Assembly: GCA_045599945.1 (NCBI GenBank)
Contig: JAZRWY010000044.1
Location: 1-9,767, forward strand
DNA from: UMGS973 sp045599945
Lineage (GTDB): Bacteria > Bacillota > Clostridia > Peptostreptococcales > Anaerovoracaceae
Direction of reading: 5' to 3'
DNA length: 9,767 nt
Under the pieces are notes generated by a model, which saw only the letters and a program-made list of their open reading frames with translations, was not told the DNA's origin and ran no database searches. A program made the position numbers and the translations under genes. Position 1 is the first letter of the stretch. Every line of letters starts with the position of its first letter. Positions 1 through 5,826 of this stretch are shown here, one piece after another.

Positions 1-2896
1 CCCATCCAATGTCATATGCCCATCCGTCACCGCCAAAGATCCACATGGATGGCTTGATCAGCATATCTTTATTCTCTACTACATATTTAGCGGATGGATT
101 CTCGCTCTGCTCGCAAAGGGCAAGAAGCTGCTTTCCATAGATTTCCGCCTCTTCAGGTTCCTGCATGTTATCAATCCAGCCCTGCGCTGCTTCCGCAAAG
201 ACATCATTTGCAGCAAGCTTTTCAATTTCTGCCTTCAGCTCATTTCTTCTGGCTTTCATGGAGATTGCCATTCCATATCCAAATTCAGCATTGTCTTCGA
301 ACAGCGAGTTTGCCCATGCAGGTCCTCTGCCCTCAGCATTTACCGTATATGGCGTTGATGGTGCTGAGCATCCCCAGATGGATGAACATCCGGTTGCATT
401 TGCAATGAACATTCTATCACCGAACAGCTGGGTAACAAGCTTGGCATATGGAGTCTCTCCGCAGCCAGGACATGCTCCCGAGAACTCAAGAAGCGGCTGT
501 CTGAACTGTGAACCTTTTACAGTTGTTACATCCACATACTCTGAATCATATGTTGCTTCCGCAAACATCTTATCGAATACTGCCTGCTCTTCATCCGCAA
601 AATCTTCTGCCGGAACCATCTCTATCGCATTCTTTCTTGCCGGACATACATTGGCACAAGAACCGCATCCTGTACAGTCATAAGCCGATATTGCGATAAT
701 GAAATCCTTATCCTTGTTTCCTCTCATGTCCGTTGCTTCAGGAATTCCGCATGGCTTATCCAGGATGAACGGTCTGATTGCTGCATGAGGACATACATAT
801 GAGCACCAGTTGCACTGCATGCACTTTGTCTTGTCCCATCTTGGAATTGAATATGCAATTCCTCTCTTTTCATATGCAGCTGTACCTGATGGAACTGCAC
901 CATTTGCCTGTTCTAAGAATTTTGATACTGGAATTTCATCTCCGTCCATTGAGTTTGTTGGCTTAAGGATGTTTTCAAGGAATGTGGTATGATCTGCATC
1001 TCTTCCCTTTGCCTTCGCCTTAGGCGCTGTATTCTTCGCATCCTTCCAGCTTTCAGGAACATCGATCTTTACAAATCTTTCAAGACCTGCATCTACTGCA
1101 GCGCAGTTCATGTTTACGATGTTTTCGCCCTTTGCGCCGTAAGTCTTCTTAATTGCATCCTTCATGTATACTGTAGCCTTATCGATCGGAATAATGTCTG
1201 CCAGCTTGAAGAATGCTGCCTGAAGTACTGTATTGGTTCTGCCGCCAAGTCCGATTTCTCTTGCGATTGTTGCTGCATCGCATGTATAGAACTGAACATT
1301 GTTTTCCGCTATGTATTTCTTTACATCTGCCGGAAGGTTTTCTTCCAGTTCATCTCTATCCCACAGACAGTTGAGAAGGAATACTCCGCCAGGCTTAACA
1401 TCCTGGACCATCTTGTACTTTCTCAGGTATGACTGGTTGTGGCATGCAACAAAGTCAGCCTGCTTTACATAGTATGTTGACTTGATAGGATAATCTCCGA
1501 ATCTCAGATGTGAGATTGTGATACCACCTGACTTCTTTGAGTCGTACTGGAAATATGCCTGTACCTTCTTGTCCGTGCTGTCTCCTATGATCTTGATTGA
1601 GTTCTTGTTGGCACCTACTGTACCGTCTGAACCAAGTCCCCAGAACTTGCAGGATACTGTTCCTTCCTTGGTTGTATCGATGATTTCCGAAGCTTCAAGT
1701 GAAAGACCTGTTACATCATCATTGATGGAGATTGTAAATCTTTCCTTCGGCTGATCTGACCATAAGTTTTCAAATACTGCAAGGATGTCTGAAGGCTGAG
1801 TGTCCTTTGAACCAAGTCCATATCTTCCGCCTATGACCTTGATGTCTCTTTCTCTTAATGCCATGAATACGTCAAGGTAAAGAGGTTCACCTACTGAACC
1901 AGGTTCCTTGCATCTGTCAAGAACTGCAACCTTCTTAACAGTCTCAGGAAGAACCTTCATCATGTGTTCTACGCTGAAAGGTCTGTACAGTCTTACCTTT
2001 ACAAGACCTACCTTCTTGCCTCTTTCATTCAGATAGTCTACAACTTCCTCTATTGTCTCGCATACGGAACCCATTGCGAAGATTACCTCTTCTGCATCTT
2101 CTGCTCCATAGTAGTTGAATGGTGCATAGTCGGTACCGATCTTCTTATTTACTTTTTCCATCTGAGCTGCAACGATGTCAGCAGTCTCATCATAGAACTT
2201 GTTTCTTGATTCAGAATGCTGGAAGAATACCTCTGGTGATTCTGATGAACCCATGTTATATGGATGAAGAGGATGGGACACTCTGTTTCTGTATGCCTTT
2301 ACAGCCTCCATGTTCAGCATGTCTCTTAAGTCTTCATAATCCCATACTTCTATCTTCTGGTATTCATGTGAAGTTCTGAATCCGTCAAAGAAATGCATCA
2401 TCGGAACCGTTCCTTCGATTGCTGAAAGATGAGCAACTGCAGAAAGGTCCATGCATTCCTGCACACTGTTGGAGCACATCATTGCAAATCCGGTCTGTCT
2501 GCATGCCATTACGTCTGAATGGTCGCCAAAGATTGAAAGTGCATGAGTGGTAAGAGCTCTTGCAGCAACATGAAGCACTGCCGGAGTCTGTTCTCCTGCC
2601 AGCTTATACATGTTGGGGATCATCAGCAGAAGTCCCTGTGAAGCAGTGAATGTACTTGTAAGAGCACCGGCAGCCACTGCACCATGCACAGCACCTGCTG
2701 CTCCTCCTTCTGACTGCATTTCTACTACATCAACCTTCTGGCCGAACAGGTTGATTCTATCTTCTGATGCCCATGCATCAATGTTTTCTGCCATCGTTGA
2801 AGATGGTGTGATAGGATATATCGCAGTTACTTCCGAAAAGGCGTAAGCTACATGAGCTGTTGCGGTATTTCCATCCATTGTCTTTAATGATCTCAT
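1..2896 (-). CDS. nifJ: Pyruvate:ferredoxin (flavodoxin) oxidoreductase, 3' end cut off by the window
   Basis: Cytoplasmic enzyme that oxidatively decarboxylates pyruvate with CoA to acetyl-CoA and CO2, passing two electrons to ferredoxin or flavodoxin. The frame stays open from the ATG at 2896 to the window edge, giving 965 codons of the roughly 1,170-1,200 usual for the single-chain form, so about 200 C-terminal residues are missing. In order: an N-terminal thiamine-diphosphate domain (YPITPSSTMAE near residue 27), the VIGGRYGLGSKD stretch near 350, a gamma-type domain starting at GLGSDGTVGANKNS near 418, the EKRG element near 673, two [4Fe-4S] motifs (CMQCNWCSYVCP near 689 and CTGCGSCANVCP near 740), then CPGCGE near 808 and the thiamine-binding GGDGWAYDIGWG near 955. 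It starts 4 nt after the stop of the upstream iron-sulfur gene. Its RBS lies inside that gene, so the two are probably translationally coupled. I see no frameshift or missing key motif. Identity is firm; whether the partner is ferredoxin or flavodoxin is not shown. Confidence 0.97.
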   Translation of the reverse strand, partial: MRSLKTMDGNTATAHVAYAFSEVTAIYPITPSSTMAENIDAWASEDRINLFGQKVDVVEMQSEGGAAGAVHGAVAAGALTSTFTASQGLLLMIPNMYKLAGEQTPAVLHVAARALTTHALSIFGDHSDVMACRQTGFAMMCSNSVQECMDLSAVAHLSAIEGTVPMMHFFDGFRTSHEYQKIEVWDYEDLRDMLNMEAVKAYRNRVSHPLHPYNMGSSESPEVFFQHSESRNKFYDETADIVAAQMEKVNKKIGTDYAPFNYYGAEDAEEVIFAMGSVCETIEEVVDYLNERGKKVGLVKVRLYRPFSVEHMMKVLPETVKKVAVLDRCKEPGSVGEPLYLDVFMALRERDIKVIGGRYGLGSKDTQPSDILAVFENLWSDQPKERFTISINDDVTGLSLEASEIIDTTKEGTVSCKFWGLGSDGTVGANKNSIKIIGDSTDKKVQAYFQYDSKKSGGITISHLRFGDYPIKSTYYVKQADFVACHNQSYLRKYKMVQDVKPGGVFLLNCLWDRDELEENLPADVKKYIAENNVQFYTCDAATIAREIGLGGRTNTVLQAAFFKLADIIPIDKATVYMKDAIKKTYGAKGENIVNMNCAAVDAGLERFVKIDVPESWKDAKNTAPKAKAKGRDADHTTFLENILKPTNSMDGDEIPVSKFLEQANGAVPSGTAAYEKRGIAYSIPRWDKTKCMQCNWCSYVCPHAAIRPFILDKPCGIPEATDMRGNKDKDFIIAISAYDCTGCGSCANVCPARKNAIEMVPAEDFADEEQAVFDKMFAEATYDSEYVDVTTVKGSQFRQPLLEFSGACPGCGETPYAKLVTQLFGDRMFIANATGCSSIWGCSAPSTPYTVNAEGRGPAWANSLFEDNAEFGYGMAISMKARRNELKAEIEKLAANDVFAEAAQGWIDNMQEPEEAEIYGKQLLALCEQSENPSAKYVVENKDMLIKPSMWIFGGDGWAYDIGW

Positions 2897-2900
2897 GCTA

Positions 2901-4157
2901 CTACTCCTCCTTATACTTAAGTGCTTTTTTCTGTAAGTAATTGAATTCCGGAACATCCATGCGCTTGATTACGCCTCTGGAGCACATATATGTGCATACG
3001 TCGCAGTTTTCGCAGACATTTCCATCTACCATGGCATGCGATTCCACGGTTCTGATTGCCCCGTTCGGACAGTTGCTGACGCAGTCCGTACAGTCGATGC
3101 ATCCGTTGTGACATACGGCTTCTCTGCGTTCTACAGGAGCCTTTGATGCACATGCAACAATCTTTGATCCAACATAAGGCGTTTCTACAATCAGTCCCTT
3201 TGGACATGCATGTAAGCAGTCAAGACAGCCGACGCACTTGTCGAAATCGACAGATGCCGTGCCGTTTACAATGCTGATGGCATCATATCTGCATACCTTT
3301 ACGCAGTTTCCAAGGCCGGTGCATCCTTCACTGCACAGTCCCATGAGACCGGCATTCAGATTTGCAGCCTGCGCACAGTCTTCCACGCCCAGTGCATCAT
3401 ACTTGGTCTTCGCCTTCGGACCGCCGTTACATCTTACGAATGCCACCGTCTCCTTCAGTTTTGTAAGATCATGGTATTCATCCACTATGATCTTTTTCTT
3501 GCATTTTACGGAGCATACAATACAGCCGACACATAAATCGTAATCGATGACTGCATGATTGTTCACCATCTGAATGGCGCCCTGAGGACAGGTATCTGCG
3601 CATTCCCCGCATCCAATGCATCCATGACCGCAGATTTTTCTCGTATTATCTTCTTCCATTTCTGATGCACATGGAATGAATGTGCTTGCATCAGGCGGCA
3701 CCATCTGAACCAGTGCCTGCGGGCAGATATTCTTACATGCGCCGCAGCCTGTGCATTTTTCTCTGTCGATGTGCACATAATAATCATCGTCTAAAGACAT
3801 GGCATCAAATTCACATACCTTTACACATGAACCGATTCCAACACAGCCGTTCTTGCATTCTCCATCGTTAAAACCGATCTCAACAAAATCCGAACAGCTC
3901 TTCATTCCTGTAATTCTAGGTCTTCCCGCCGCATTTCCTCTGCAGCGGATAAATGCAACCTCTGAAATGGTTTCCACTGTTTCCACGCCAAGAGCCTCTG
4001 CAATTGTATCCACCTGATGTTGCGTACATGCAGGGCAAAGGCCCGGTTTTTTCTCTTTTACGATTGCTTCTGCACAGGCTTCACATGTGGCGAATCCGCA
4101 TCCGCCATAACCACCGCAGTTCCCACCTGGCAGAACCTTTAGTATGTCGTTTACCAT
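2901..4157 (-). CDS. Soluble RnfB-like multi-cluster ferredoxin with tandem-duplicated module
   Basis: A 418-residue cytoplasmic electron carrier with no membrane segment. The start at 4157 is chosen because GGGAGG lies at 4163-4168 and the longer open frame runs back through and beyond the predicted promoter. Residues 8-45 resemble the RnfB-type Fe-S domain (VLPGGNCGG, then C20, C25, C28, C41, C44). Two copies of one module follow, about 67-225 and 238-397, offset by about 173 residues. Each has a V-A-F-[IV]-R-C entry, CxxxCx5CxxxC (101-115; 275-289), CxxCxxCxxxCP (135-146; 308-319), an [IV]xCAS element (161-165; 334-338), then two more CxxCxxCxxxC motifs (180-190 and 209-219; 353-363 and 382-392). 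This gives up to eight cubane sites plus the N-terminal one. The last motif of each copy lacks the usual proline after its fourth cysteine. It is first in an operon with PFOR, so it probably accepts or relays PFOR electrons (inference). RnfB normally has an N-terminal membrane anchor and one module; both differ here. Confidence 0.9.
   Translation of the reverse strand: MVNDILKVLPGGNCGGYGGCGFATCEACAEAIVKEKKPGLCPACTQHQVDTIAEALGVETVETISEVAFIRCRGNAAGRPRITGMKSCSDFVEIGFNDGECKNGCVGIGSCVKVCEFDAMSLDDDYYVHIDREKCTGCGACKNICPQALVQMVPPDASTFIPCASEMEEDNTRKICGHGCIGCGECADTCPQGAIQMVNNHAVIDYDLCVGCIVCSVKCKKKIIVDEYHDLTKLKETVAFVRCNGGPKAKTKYDALGVEDCAQAANLNAGLMGLCSEGCTGLGNCVKVCRYDAISIVNGTASVDFDKCVGCLDCLHACPKGLIVETPYVGSKIVACASKAPVERREAVCHNGCIDCTDCVSNCPNGAIRTVESHAMVDGNVCENCDVCTYMCSRGVIKRMDVPEFNYLQKKALKYKEE
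2906..2912 (-). promoter_or_regulatory. Ribosome binding site of PFOR inside the upstream gene
   Basis: AAGGAGG, 9 nt before the PFOR ATG at 2896. It forms the last codons of the upstream iron-sulfur gene, whose TAG stop is at 2901-2903. Ribosomes ending the first gene therefore sit on the start site of the second, which suggests coupled, roughly matched synthesis of the two proteins. Confidence 0.85.
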
Positions 4158-4239
4158 TCGAACCTCCCATCTATATCTAAACCAAACATTAGCTTTGAAT
4201 ACTGTATACAAGATTTGAGTTTGCTCATATACACATATT

Positions 4240-4268
4240 ATTATATAAATTGTCATGCTCTTTGTCAA
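4240..4268 (-). promoter_or_regulatory. Consensus sigma-A promoter of the RnfB-like/PFOR operon
   Basis: TTGACA at 4263-4268 and TATAAT at 4240-4245 on the minus strand, separated by exactly 17 bp: a perfect match to the housekeeping consensus. Transcription should start near 4233, leaving a leader of about 76 nt before the ATG at 4157. The -35 sits in a short near-palindrome (TTTGACAAA). A promoter this strong suits a major catabolic operon. Any control is probably by repression, possibly through the palindrome just upstream. Confidence 0.88.
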
Positions 4269-4279
4269 ACAGTATAGAA

Positions 4280-4316
4280 GTGCTAAAAACGTTGAAATCT
4301 CAATGTTCATTAGCAC
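4280..4316. repeat. 37-bp imperfect palindrome upstream of the redox promoter
   Basis: GTGCTAA (4280-4286) pairs with TTAGCAC (4310-4316). Inside it, AACGTTGA (4288-4295) pairs with TCAATGTT (4300-4307) with a single G/T difference around an AATC centre. Together they make a 15-bp stem broken only by a small 1/2-nt internal loop. It ends 11 bp upstream of the -35 hexamer. No T-run follows on either strand, so it does not look like a terminator; an operator or upstream regulatory site is more likely. Confidence 0.65.
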
Positions 4317-4433
4317 CACTAATATACATATTACAAAAACTTATCTAATTTTTCTGACAATATTTTCTGGATCCCGGAAATGACATCTGCTGTCAGGCAT
4401 CCCTCTTCGAACAGAACTTTGTAATTCCATCAT

Positions 4434-4462
4434 AAAAATGACCTCCGGAAATCCAGAGGTCA
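4434..4462 (-). terminator. Intrinsic terminator of the infC-rpmI-rplT operon
   Basis: On the minus strand TGACCTC (4462-4456) pairs with GAGGTCA (4445-4439), with an inner GG/CC pair around a short loop, and is followed directly by TTTTT (4438-4434). It begins 10 nt after the rplT stop codon and should separate the ribosomal operon from the redox operon downstream. Confidence 0.88.
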
Positions 4463-4472
4463 ATAGTATATG

Positions 4473-4829
4473 CTATGCTAATGCTTTTTTTGCTGTTTCG
4501 CAGAGTGCAGTGAAGCCTTCTGCATCATGGATAGCCATTTCGGATAACATCTTTCTGTTCATGCTGATGCCAGCCAGCTTAAGACCATGCATTAATCTGC
4601 TGTATGAAATGTCATTCATTCTTGCAGCTGCATTGATTCTTGCAATCCACAGCTGTCTGTATTCTCTCTTCTTTAACTTTCTGCCAACGTATGCGGATCT
4701 TAACGCTCTCATTACAGCAGGGTTTGCTGCCTTGAACTGCTTGCTCTTTGCGCCGTAGTATCCCTTCGCCTGCTTTAAAACTTTCTTATGTCTCTTATGG
4801 GCATTCATGCCACCTTTTACTCTTGCCAT
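4473..4829 (-). CDS. rplT: 50S ribosomal protein L20
   Basis: L20 is a 23S rRNA-binding protein needed early in large-subunit assembly, and in Bacillota it also represses its own operon by binding the leader RNA. At 118 residues it has the normal length and the family's typical sequence: the basic N-terminal extension MARVKGGMNAHKRHKK, GYYGAKS near 23, LWIARINAAAR near 60, SYSRLMHGL near 76 and the C-terminal globular domain. The RBS AAGGAGG (4839-4845) overlaps the TAA stop of rpmI and lies 9 nt before the ATG, so the two genes are probably translationally coupled. It is the last gene of the operon, with a terminator 10 nt downstream. Nothing unusual is visible. Confidence 0.98.
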   Translation of the reverse strand: MARVKGGMNAHKRHKKVLKQAKGYYGAKSKQFKAANPAVMRALRSAYVGRKLKKREYRQLWIARINAAARMNDISYSRLMHGLKLAGISMNRKMLSEMAIHDAEGFTALCETAKKALA

Positions 4830-4843
4830 GTTTATTATCCTCC

Positions 4844-5044
4844 TTATTTAGCCATGGATCTTAACATTCTCTTAAGATCTGCATTTGTAAGTGTAGTTGA
4901 TTTACGTAATCCTCTTTTTCTCTTAGGGCTTTTCTTTGTAAGGATGTGGCCTTTAAATGCCTTGTTTCTCTTAACTTTTCCTGAGCCTGTCAACTTCATT
5001 CTCTTGCATGCGCCTCTATGAGACTTCATCTTGTTTTTAGCCAT
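4844..5044 (-). CDS. rpmI: 50S ribosomal protein L35
   Basis: Small, very basic large-subunit protein of 66 residues, the usual length. Family marks include KMKSHRGACKRMKLTGSGKVKR in register near the N-terminus (residues 5-26), the HILTKKSPKRKR stretch near 33 and the C-terminal LKRML. It lies 39 nt after infC and 14 nt before rplT in the conserved infC-rpmI-rplT order. Its RBS AGGAGG (5056-5061) is 11 nt before the ATG, slightly farther than for its neighbours. It is expected to share the leader control of infC. Confidence 0.98.
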   Translation of the reverse strand: MAKNKMKSHRGACKRMKLTGSGKVKRNKAFKGHILTKKSPKRKRGLRKSTTLTNADLKRMLRSMAK

Positions 5045-5083
5045 GATAATGTATTCCTCCTATGCTAACTTTTATTTACTCTA

Positions 5084-5608
5084 CTATTTATCTGATTTTG
5101 GCACTAAAACCATTGAAAGGTTTCTTCCTTCAAATACAGGTTTTTTATCCACGTTTGCAATATCTGATAATTCTTCCGCAAACATCGTCATAACCTGAAG
5201 TCCTCTGTCTTTATATGCAGCTTCTCTTCCTCTGAAACGGAGACTAACCTTGACTCTGTCTCCATCCTTCAGGAATTTTGCAGCATTCTTCGCCTTAACC
5301 TGGATGTCATGGTCTTCAATGAAAGTGCTAAGTCGGATTTCCTTAACCTGAGTAACCTTCTGGTTCTTTTTTGCTTCCTTTTCTTTTTTCTGAAGCTCGT
5401 ATCTGTATTTTCCATAATCCAGAATCTTGCATACTGGCGGCTGAGCCTTTGGTGCTATGCATACCAGGTCCAGTTCCTTCTGTTCTGCAAGATCAAGAGC
5501 TTCTTCTCTGCTCATGATTCCAAGCTGTTCACCATCATTTGCGATGACTCTTAACTCCTTGAAGCGGATCTCCTCATTAATGAGAGCTTCCCTATTATCC
5601 TTAGCTAT
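5084..5608 (-). CDS. infC: Translation initiation factor IF-3, likely AUA start
   Basis: IF-3 binds the 30S subunit, keeps it apart from 50S and proofreads the start codon and initiator tRNA pairing. From the ATA at 5606-5608 it is 174 residues, a normal length. Family marks: INEEIRFKELRVI and GEQLGIM in the N-domain, CKILDYGKYRYE near 69, then the C-domain with KEIRLS, KVSLRFRGRE and a final VFEGRNLSMVLVPK. I chose ATA because AGGAGG (5618-5623) sits 9 nt upstream and homology begins there. No ATG, GTG or TTG is in frame nearby. The next in-frame ATG upstream (5731) would add 41 unlike residues and lies almost at the predicted transcript start. Non-AUG starts of infC (AUU, AUC, AUA) are a known autoregulatory device, because IF-3 itself discriminates against them. 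It heads the operon with rpmI and rplT. Confidence 0.95.
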   Translation of the reverse strand: MAKDNREALINEEIRFKELRVIANDGEQLGIMSREEALDLAEQKELDLVCIAPKAQPPVCKILDYGKYRYELQKKEKEAKKNQKVTQVKEIRLSTFIEDHDIQVKAKNAAKFLKDGDRVKVSLRFRGREAAYKDRGLQVMTMFAEELSDIANVDKKPVFEGRNLSMVLVPKSDK

Positions 5609-5617
5609 GGTCGTATA

Positions 5618-5623
5618 CCTCCT
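5618..5623 (-). promoter_or_regulatory. RBS that fixes the non-AUG start of infC
   Basis: AGGAGG with a 9-nt spacer to ATA at 5608. It directly follows the T-run of the leader hairpin. It is the only strong RBS near the beginning of IF-3 homology, so it decides the start. Confidence 0.82.
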
Positions 5624-5626
5624 ACC

Positions 5627-5733
5627 AAAAAATAAAAATAGCGGACATAAAGTTACCGCTGCAATAAATCTTCGAAATATTGACCATACAGATGAACATC
5701 TGCAGGTGAGAAGCGGAAACTTCTTCTTCATAC
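5627..5733 (-). ncRNA. infC leader with terminator/antiterminator pairing (L20-leader-like)
   Basis: This is the untranslated leader of infC-rpmI-rplT from the predicted transcript start (near 5733). Reading the minus strand, AGCGG (5660-5656) can pair with CCGCT (5644-5640). An ATTTTTATTTTTT run follows, which makes an intrinsic terminator just before the RBS. The same AGCGG region (GCAGCGGTAAC, 5662-5652) can instead pair with the upstream GTTTCCGCTTC (5720-5710), 9 of 11 positions matching, which would prevent the terminator. A small CAGAT/ATCTG hairpin (5689-5702) lies between. Bacillota are known to carry an L20-binding leader at this operon that causes premature termination. The position and structure fit that class, though I have not matched it to a covariance model. 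Confidence 0.72.
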
Positions 5734-5739
5734 TCGATT

Positions 5740-5768
5740 AGAATACCATCATCCGCTCTTTCTGTCAA
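5740..5768 (-). promoter_or_regulatory. Promoter of infC-rpmI-rplT
   Basis: TTGACA (5763-5768), 17 bp, TATTCT (5740-5745) on the minus strand. The -35 is perfect and the -10 matches 4 of 6. Transcription should start near 5733, giving a leader of about 125 nt. AT-rich sequence lies upstream. Confidence 0.78.
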
Positions 5769-5783
5769 TATGTTTTCTTTATT

Positions 5784-5801
5784 TTTTCAAACATTTGAAA
5801 A
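5784..5801. repeat. 18-bp AT-rich palindrome upstream of the infC promoter
   Basis: TTTTCAAA (5784-5791) and TTTGAAAA (5794-5801) are perfect inverted arms around CA. It lies between the upstream terminator and the infC -35, about 50-70 bp before the predicted transcript start, where an AT-rich upstream element or a regulator could act. It also overlaps the T-rich tail of that terminator, so it may have no separate role. Confidence 0.4.
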
Positions 5802-5822
5802 GGCCGGCAGATACCGGCCTTT
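5799..5822 (-). terminator. Hairpin terminator of the sensor phosphatase gene
   Basis: AAAGGCCGG and CCGGCCTTT form a 9-bp GC-rich stem around a 6-nt loop, starting 4 nt after the TAG stop at 5827-5829. The T-tract on the minus strand is short (TTTTC), so it may be only moderately efficient. The symmetric arms could also act on the other strand. Confidence 0.8.
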
Positions 5823-5826
5823 CATG

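Larger units (their letters stand above)
4158..4472. other. Gene-free stretch between rplT and the redox operon
   Basis: This 315-base gap holds the rplT terminator (4434-4462), the redox operon promoter (4240-4268), a 37-bp imperfect palindrome (4280-4316) and a leader of about 76 nt. Between 4317 and 4433 I see only a small imperfect inverted repeat (TTTCTGG-ATC-CCGGAAA, 4364-4380) and a weak TGACA/TGTCA pair (4381-4395). Neither is followed by a T-run, and there is no plausible gene. Confidence 0.6.

Noticed and set aside
165..683. Plus-strand open frame of 172 codons opposite PFOR.
   Set aside because: It lies wholly antisense to strongly conserved PFOR motifs (the second ferredoxin cluster and the thiamine-binding region) and its product resembles nothing. 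It is a shadow of the real gene, as are the other plus-strand frames across 1-8637.
4158..4319. Possible 54-residue N-terminal extension of the RnfB-like protein starting at GTG 4319, which would give it a hydrophobic start like the RnfB anchor.
   Set aside because: The predicted promoter lies inside it (4240-4268), so the transcript would begin after the start codon. A good RBS marks ATG 4157, and the extension has the composition of the AT-rich intergenic DNA.
5609..5731. Possible IF-3 start at ATG 5731, or a separate leader peptide from that ATG.
   Set aside because: The extra 41 residues do not resemble IF-3, the ATG is only 2 nt from the predicted transcript start with no RBS, and the stretch holds the leader hairpins. 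It is in frame with infC, so it would not make a separate peptide.
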